NCBI GenBank assembly: GCA_020744425.1
Contig: JAGMUV010000022.1
Location: forward strand, 434,001 to 498,000
Direction: 5' to 3'
DNA: 64,000 nucleotides
Source of the DNA: Dactylonectria macrodidyma
Lineage: Eukaryota > Ascomycota > Sordariomycetes > Hypocreales > Nectriaceae
A model generated the notes under the pieces. The model was not told where the DNA came from, did not search any database, and worked only from the letters and a program-made list of their open reading frames with translations. Below are positions 61,001 through 64,000 of the stretch, piece by piece. The translations under genes and the position numbers were made by a program. The stretch's first letter is position 1; every line of letters starts with the position of its first letter.

Positions 61001-64000
61001 GCAGCGCAGCGTCTCATCTCGGGCGCCGTGTTATAAGGGCCCGATGTCCGCATCTTTCACATCATGCTTTTGAGTGTCCGTATGGCCTTGGTATAGCCTA
61101 CCTCGAGCTTACTTCTTCCTGTCTCTGATCTAAACCCCTCCTCCTTCAACTTCCTTCAAAGGCATAGATCTGCCTCTTATAAACGCCACCGCCTCACGCC
61201 ACAAGGACACTTTCATGTATGCCGAATTCCCCTTCAGTGCCCATTCCATTAATTCATCCAGCTCTTCCGACACGAGGCATGCCATCACAATAGCCCTTTC
61301 TATTCTCCATAAACCCCCAACCCTCCTGTATCCACGGTCTTTTTGCTCTGTCTCTGCTCGTCCCCTAGTGCAGACATCCTCAAGGCGGCACTGCGCACCG
61401 CTCCAACAACCTAAGCATTTTGTGAGCTTGCCCATTCCGGAAAGTGGCCAGCCACAACACCATTCCCAGTCTAACAAATACCTACGTCAGTCACTTCCAG
61501 CAAATATGTGCGGCTTCACGAAAAATTACTACATTTACACGTCCTGCGTGGATCCCGGGACTCACTTCTGCAAGACGTCCACTGATGGGAACCGAAAACA
61601 ATCTTGCCCCAAAGGCCCTCATGAGCGCTACATCGTGATTCCCGAGAATTGCCCGCTGTGCTGTGGCTGAGCTAAGCTCGCGGATTTTCGACTCCATACT
61701 TCTCATCTTGTCCTTACTTTATGGCCCATCCTGGAACACATACGGATCATCTCATCTGGTACTGTGGTATCCCCTGGGCTCTTTTGAGTAGGTGTTCGGC
61801 CACAACGGTTTTGGGTTGGCCTGCGAAATGCCTTCATTCTACCACGGTCGGTCTTGTTGAATCTCGGTGGCGCCTCCAAGCGAGGAAATATTGGTGATTG
61901 CGGAGGCCCGTGATCGAACACGCCGTGGGCCGTGACAAGTTCGAGGAGGGGGATGGAGAACAGGTTACACTGCGTGTGGATCAAAGGCCCAGGGTGCCAC
62001 GCGGAGAGTTCAAGCTGTAGCTTTGACCTCTCTTCAGAAAGTCCACGAGAGGGGTCCTTGCGTTTTCTCACCGTTTGCGCCCCGCTCGGACACTACCTAC
62101 CATGTGGGCATGGCGAGACTTTTTTTCCTTATTTTGGAAGAGGATAGGAGTATAAGAAGGGTATTCTACTGGTGCTAGGTGATATTGCGGCATTTTAAGA
62201 GGTTTATGTTCATACCTTCATACCCAATGGCCGGCGTTACAGTGTGTTACTGCACGTCTATTAACAAGCTTTCCAGAGGGGAAAAAACTAGGGATTATTG
62301 CATTTAATTGATCTGAAACAAGTCCCCAGACCTGACGCATGATAAGCTTGGGGAAGATTGGAAGAACCATGACGGTGTTACTTGGTGCGTTGACTGACGT
62401 CTTGAGCGAGTAATACCCGGATGGTCTTAACTCATCCTGTCCGACCACATAGTCAGTGGGACCAGTCCTCGTACGATCTATTCGGTTGCGCCCTGTGCCT
62501 GCTCTGATGGCTCAATTGTTCTGCGACAAGGACGTCAAGGAGCTGTCGTTGTTGCATGCGGAGGGAGCTCAGGGCCGGGCCCATGTTGGTCCGTGGTAAG
62601 GCGATAGCTTGAGATTGGATGGGGTCTATATTATCTCCAATATACCGTCCCAAAAGAATGACTACTTTCCCTGCCAGTAACGACGACAAGCGAACTCTTG
62701 CCTTTGCCATTCCTCCTGTCCAAAAGTAGAGATAACTGCTTTCTTACAAAAGGACATCTGTTATGGCCCGGCCGGCCCTGAACTGGTCCGCTCATTAGTT
62801 AGTGCCCCAAATCGGCCCGGCATGCCCCATAGAAGCGATGCTGCATGAAGACTGCTATAAACCAGCACCATCAGTGTGATACTTCCGCAATCTACGCTAC
62901 CTCATGTATAATGAGGTTTGGAGGTGTTATCGGCGATTTTTTTTATATTTTTTATTTTTATTTTTATTTTTATTTTTTATTTTACTTCTGTGACCCTCAG
63001 GAGAGGGACAGCGGAGAACATGGGGGAGGTTGGTTGGTGGGTTCAACGGAGAGGGCGTGGTACAGCGAGTGTTACATGAGAAAAAGCAAAGTCGGCTTTC
63101 CAGCCGAAAGAGGCGACAAGCAGCAGACAAGTACAGACACAGCTAGGGCTGGGCTGGGCTGGACTGGACTGGGCTGGAGCTCGACGGGCTGCCTCGTCTA
63201 GTGTTCTGCTACAGCGAGACTTGATGCTAGGTAGCCTAGCCTACCAGAACGTGGGCCAGCAACGTGATTTTACCCAGGGAGATGTTTCATCGTACAGCCT
63301 CGACACGCGGTATTGAGAGGGTGAGCGAAACGAGGATACGGGGGCAATATACTAGGAGCATTCACTCCAAGGCCGGGCACTGGAAGGATGAAAGACCAGG
63401 GGCTCAGGTGCCTAAGGTACCTAAGGTCCCCCAAGGTGGGGTCCGTATCTGTACCGAGTACGCACTATGGTAGAGGGAAGGCTAAGAATGGTGGGGTCAG
63501 AGATGCAGCCAGGTAAGTGGAAGCCATGCCAGGCGGGAAGAGTACGGAGAGGTTCACGGGGTGGCAGGTTGTACTGTGCCTTCCGTGCATCGTACATCAT
63601 ACATCGTACCTACCTCCATCGTATGTCGTCCCCTCCGCGACGGATCCTGCAGCCCTTTACTACGTCGCTTAGATCGATGTCCGTGAGTCCGTGAGTGGAG
63701 AGGACCAAAAAGCGCCTGGCAGCAGATGCCGAGAGGACACACCCAGCGACATCCAGCGGACATCCAGCGACACGGTTACTATCTTAATAGGCCCGTCATC
63801 CAAGGGCCGTGCTGCCGCAGATGCGGCAACGGGGTTGCCCCTGAGGTAATAAGAAAAGCCCATGCTTCGCTCTGTCAACACACCTACCTTCACCTTGGAC
63901 GTACCTATGGTGTAGCTAGTGCCCACCCCGTCTCCATCCCGCCTATCCCATGTCCACCACGCCCACCAAGGCCACTACGCCCACCACGCCAAATCCCACC

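Overview
The window is nuclear DNA from a filamentous ascomycete (Pezizomycotina, probably Sordariomycetes). The evidence is short 50-100 nt introns with GTRNGT donors and CTRAC branch sites, plus typical fungal families: a HET-domain protein, a PTH11-like receptor, a 7TM-RGS protein, a LaeA-like methyltransferase and a BCS1-like AAA protein. Fot1/pogo, MULE, BED-hAT and Tad-type LINE transposons are present. G-to-A/C-to-T damage in transposons and some genes (Trp codons turned to TAG, catalytic Asp to Asn) looks like repeat-induced point mutation (RIP). No tRNA, rRNA or CRISPR was seen.

Layout. 1-20 kb: a small Cys-rich ORF, a LINE tail, a kelch/TM cell-surface gene broken by two TAG codons, a hAT relic fused against a decayed LaeA-like methyltransferase, satellite-like repeats, two intron-containing hypothetical genes (one with TM segments), an intact four-exon ECM15/YkoF-type thiamine-binding family gene, an LTR split by a retroposon, and a small minus-strand gene. 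20.5-30.4 kb: a nearly solid block of mobile DNA. It holds a complete BED-hAT element with an open transposase, a Tad-like LINE that has lost its reverse transcriptase domain, a hAT relic, a second copy of the retroposon, and a MULE with 53-bp inverted repeats.

30.4-41 kb is the most gene-like part: a five-exon 7TM-RGS gene, decayed DUF3435-like and RING-like fragments, a bacterial-type fumarate-lyase-superfamily gene with one frameshift, a pogo element, and an unrecognised two-exon gene encoding about 50 cysteines in CxxC arrays. 42-58.6 kb: four more pogo-type elements inserted at TA sites surround an intact HET-domain gene and an intact five-exon PTH11-like receptor. 58.6-64 kb: sparse, with a BCS1-like AAA relic, simple repeats and one small conserved-looking Cys-rich ORF.

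The genes do not form an obvious cluster. The window reads as an accessory, transposon-rich compartment in which a few signalling and incompatibility genes (RGS, PTH11-like, HET) survive intact among RIP-damaged elements. The most unusual items are the multi-CxxC gene at 39.2-40.9 kb, a retroposon family visible through two target-site-duplicated insertions (one with an unoccupied paralogous site in the same window), and the hAT transposase whose zinc finger is completed only by splicing a stop-free 54-nt intron.
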